32,952 nucleotides of DNA from DATLYB01 sp964502525 (GTDB lineage: Bacteria; Bacteroidota; Bacteroidia; Chitinophagales; CAIOSU01), in assembly GCA_964502525.1 (NCBI GenBank), contig CAZCXH010000040.1:1-32952 (forward strand). Reading direction: 5' to 3'. Below are positions 32,605 through 32,952 of the stretch, in pieces; position 1 is the stretch's first letter, and each line of letters opens with the position of its first letter. The translations under genes and the position numbers were made by a program. The notes under the pieces were generated by a model that saw only the letters and a program-made list of their open reading frames with translations, ran no database searches and was not told the DNA's origin.

Positions 32605-32769
32605 ATGGAAACGGTTCACACCGCCCCCCTCACTATCCGCCTGCAACTGCTGGAGCATGACGGGAAGGAGAGGATGTTTGCGGAGTTTCCGTTTAACCGG
32701 CAACTGTCCAACCGGATTAAAGAAATACCCGGAGCGCGGTGGAGCCCCTTAACTGGCGCGAGAATGTAG
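32605..32769 (+). pseudogene. N-terminal fragment of a tyrosine recombinase/integrase
   Basis: ATG 32605 to TAG 32769 encodes 54 residues. The middle, TIRLQLLEHDGKERMFAEF then IKEIPGARWS, is the characteristic N-terminal start of Bacteroidota XerC/D-like integrases, in which 'IPGARWS' is followed by a Trp-containing strand and a SAM-like domain. Here the frame changes after RWS (PLTGARM, stop) and no core-binding or catalytic domain follows. It is broken exactly where structured inverted repeats begin. A TATATTATTG sequence precedes it. It is a relic of a mobile element. Confidence 0.6.
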
Positions 32770-32890
32770 CCAAGCCATGAGCGTCAGGTTCTCGTGTCCA
32801 GCCAATCGGTAATAATAACTTGCAGTAATGATGAACGATGATATGGCACGAGGAGGCAATCGCGCAAATCAACGCGCCATCCTCGCGCCA
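32753..32890. repeat. two adjacent TGGCRCGAG-armed hairpins
   Basis: The first has arms CTGGCGCGAGAA (from 32753) and TTCTCGTGTCCAG (ending about 32803), complementary apart from one bulge and one mismatch. The second has arms TGGCACGAGGA (about 32844) and TCCTCGCGCCA (ending about 32890), 10 of 11 complementary, with a further GCGC/GCGC pairing inside. They begin at the point where the integrase fragment breaks off. The rest of the window (32891-32952) has no recognised feature. Confidence 0.5.
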
Positions 32891-32952
32891 GCCAAAGGAA
32901 TATTTTCACGCATTAAAAAATCATTAAAGTTTCAGCGCGTTCCCCGTTCTTG

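Noticed and set aside
32426..32752. 108-residue plus-strand open frame
   Set aside because: It runs in a different frame from the recognisable integrase start and is partly encoded by hairpin repeats; composition is not protein-like.
32740..32952. Integron-type attC or attI site near the integrase fragment
   Set aside because: The hairpins lack the RYYYAAC/GTTRRRY core pair, and the protein fragment resembles XerC/D-type integrases rather than IntI.

Overview
The window looks like a chromosomal segment of a member of the Bacteroidota, probably an environmental Chitinophagales/Sphingobacteriales-type lineage. The reasons are: two secreted proteins with a type IX secretion (T9SS)-style C-terminal sorting domain, an N-acylornithine carbamoyltransferase in place of the ordinary ornithine enzyme, a DUF4412 protein, several TAnnTTTG promoter elements just upstream of genes, generally weak Shine-Dalgarno sequences, and many small hairpin repeats. 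No sequence search was possible, so the taxonomy is inference.

Layout. (1) 524-5596, plus strand: an arginine operon with a GNAT acetyltransferase, argG, argC, argD and an N-acetyl/N-succinylornithine carbamoyltransferase. argC, and probably the carbamoyltransferase, start at TTG. (2) 5759-8747, minus strand: cysC-cysD-cysN, which makes APS and PAPS from sulfate. (3) 8859-13075: a 58-residue small gene, a repeat-rich gap with a MITE-like element, a SUI1/YciH factor, a PhoD-like phosphohydrolase and a DEAD-box helicase. (4) 13122-19500: a secreted parallel beta-helix protein, a DUF983 membrane protein, a DUF4412 protein and a secreted beta-propeller protein. (5) 19562-19745: a decayed group II intron 3' end followed by a second copy of the MITE-like element. 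(6) 19925-31272: the most unusual part. Nine genes encode ten phytanoyl-CoA-dioxygenase (PhyH)-like Fe(II)/2-oxoglutarate domains. They lie in two convergent operons with the two halves of a Wzm/Wzt-type ABC exporter. The plus operon is PhyH1-2-3-4-wzt. The minus operon is wzm-PhyH9-PhyH8 (a two-domain fusion)-PhyH7-PhyH6-PhyH5. (7) 31273-32952: a hairpin cluster, a predicted outer-membrane barrel, an AT-rich gap, and a truncated tyrosine-recombinase N-terminus beside two structured inverted repeats.

How the parts may work together. The arg and cys blocks are ordinary metabolism. The PhyH/Wzm/Wzt block has the form of a dedicated surface-molecule export system: the permease and the ATPase, which carries a C-terminal cargo-binding-type domain, would export a glycan or glycolipid. 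The dioxygenase array could hydroxylate or otherwise oxidise it first. No glycosyltransferase is present in the block, so the carrier molecule must be made elsewhere or by a route not seen here. One array member has His-x-Asn where the iron-binding His-x-Asp should be, one protein is a fusion of two former genes, and a subset of domains share a C-terminal motif. The block is bracketed by repeat debris, so acquisition or expansion by rearrangement is plausible but not shown.
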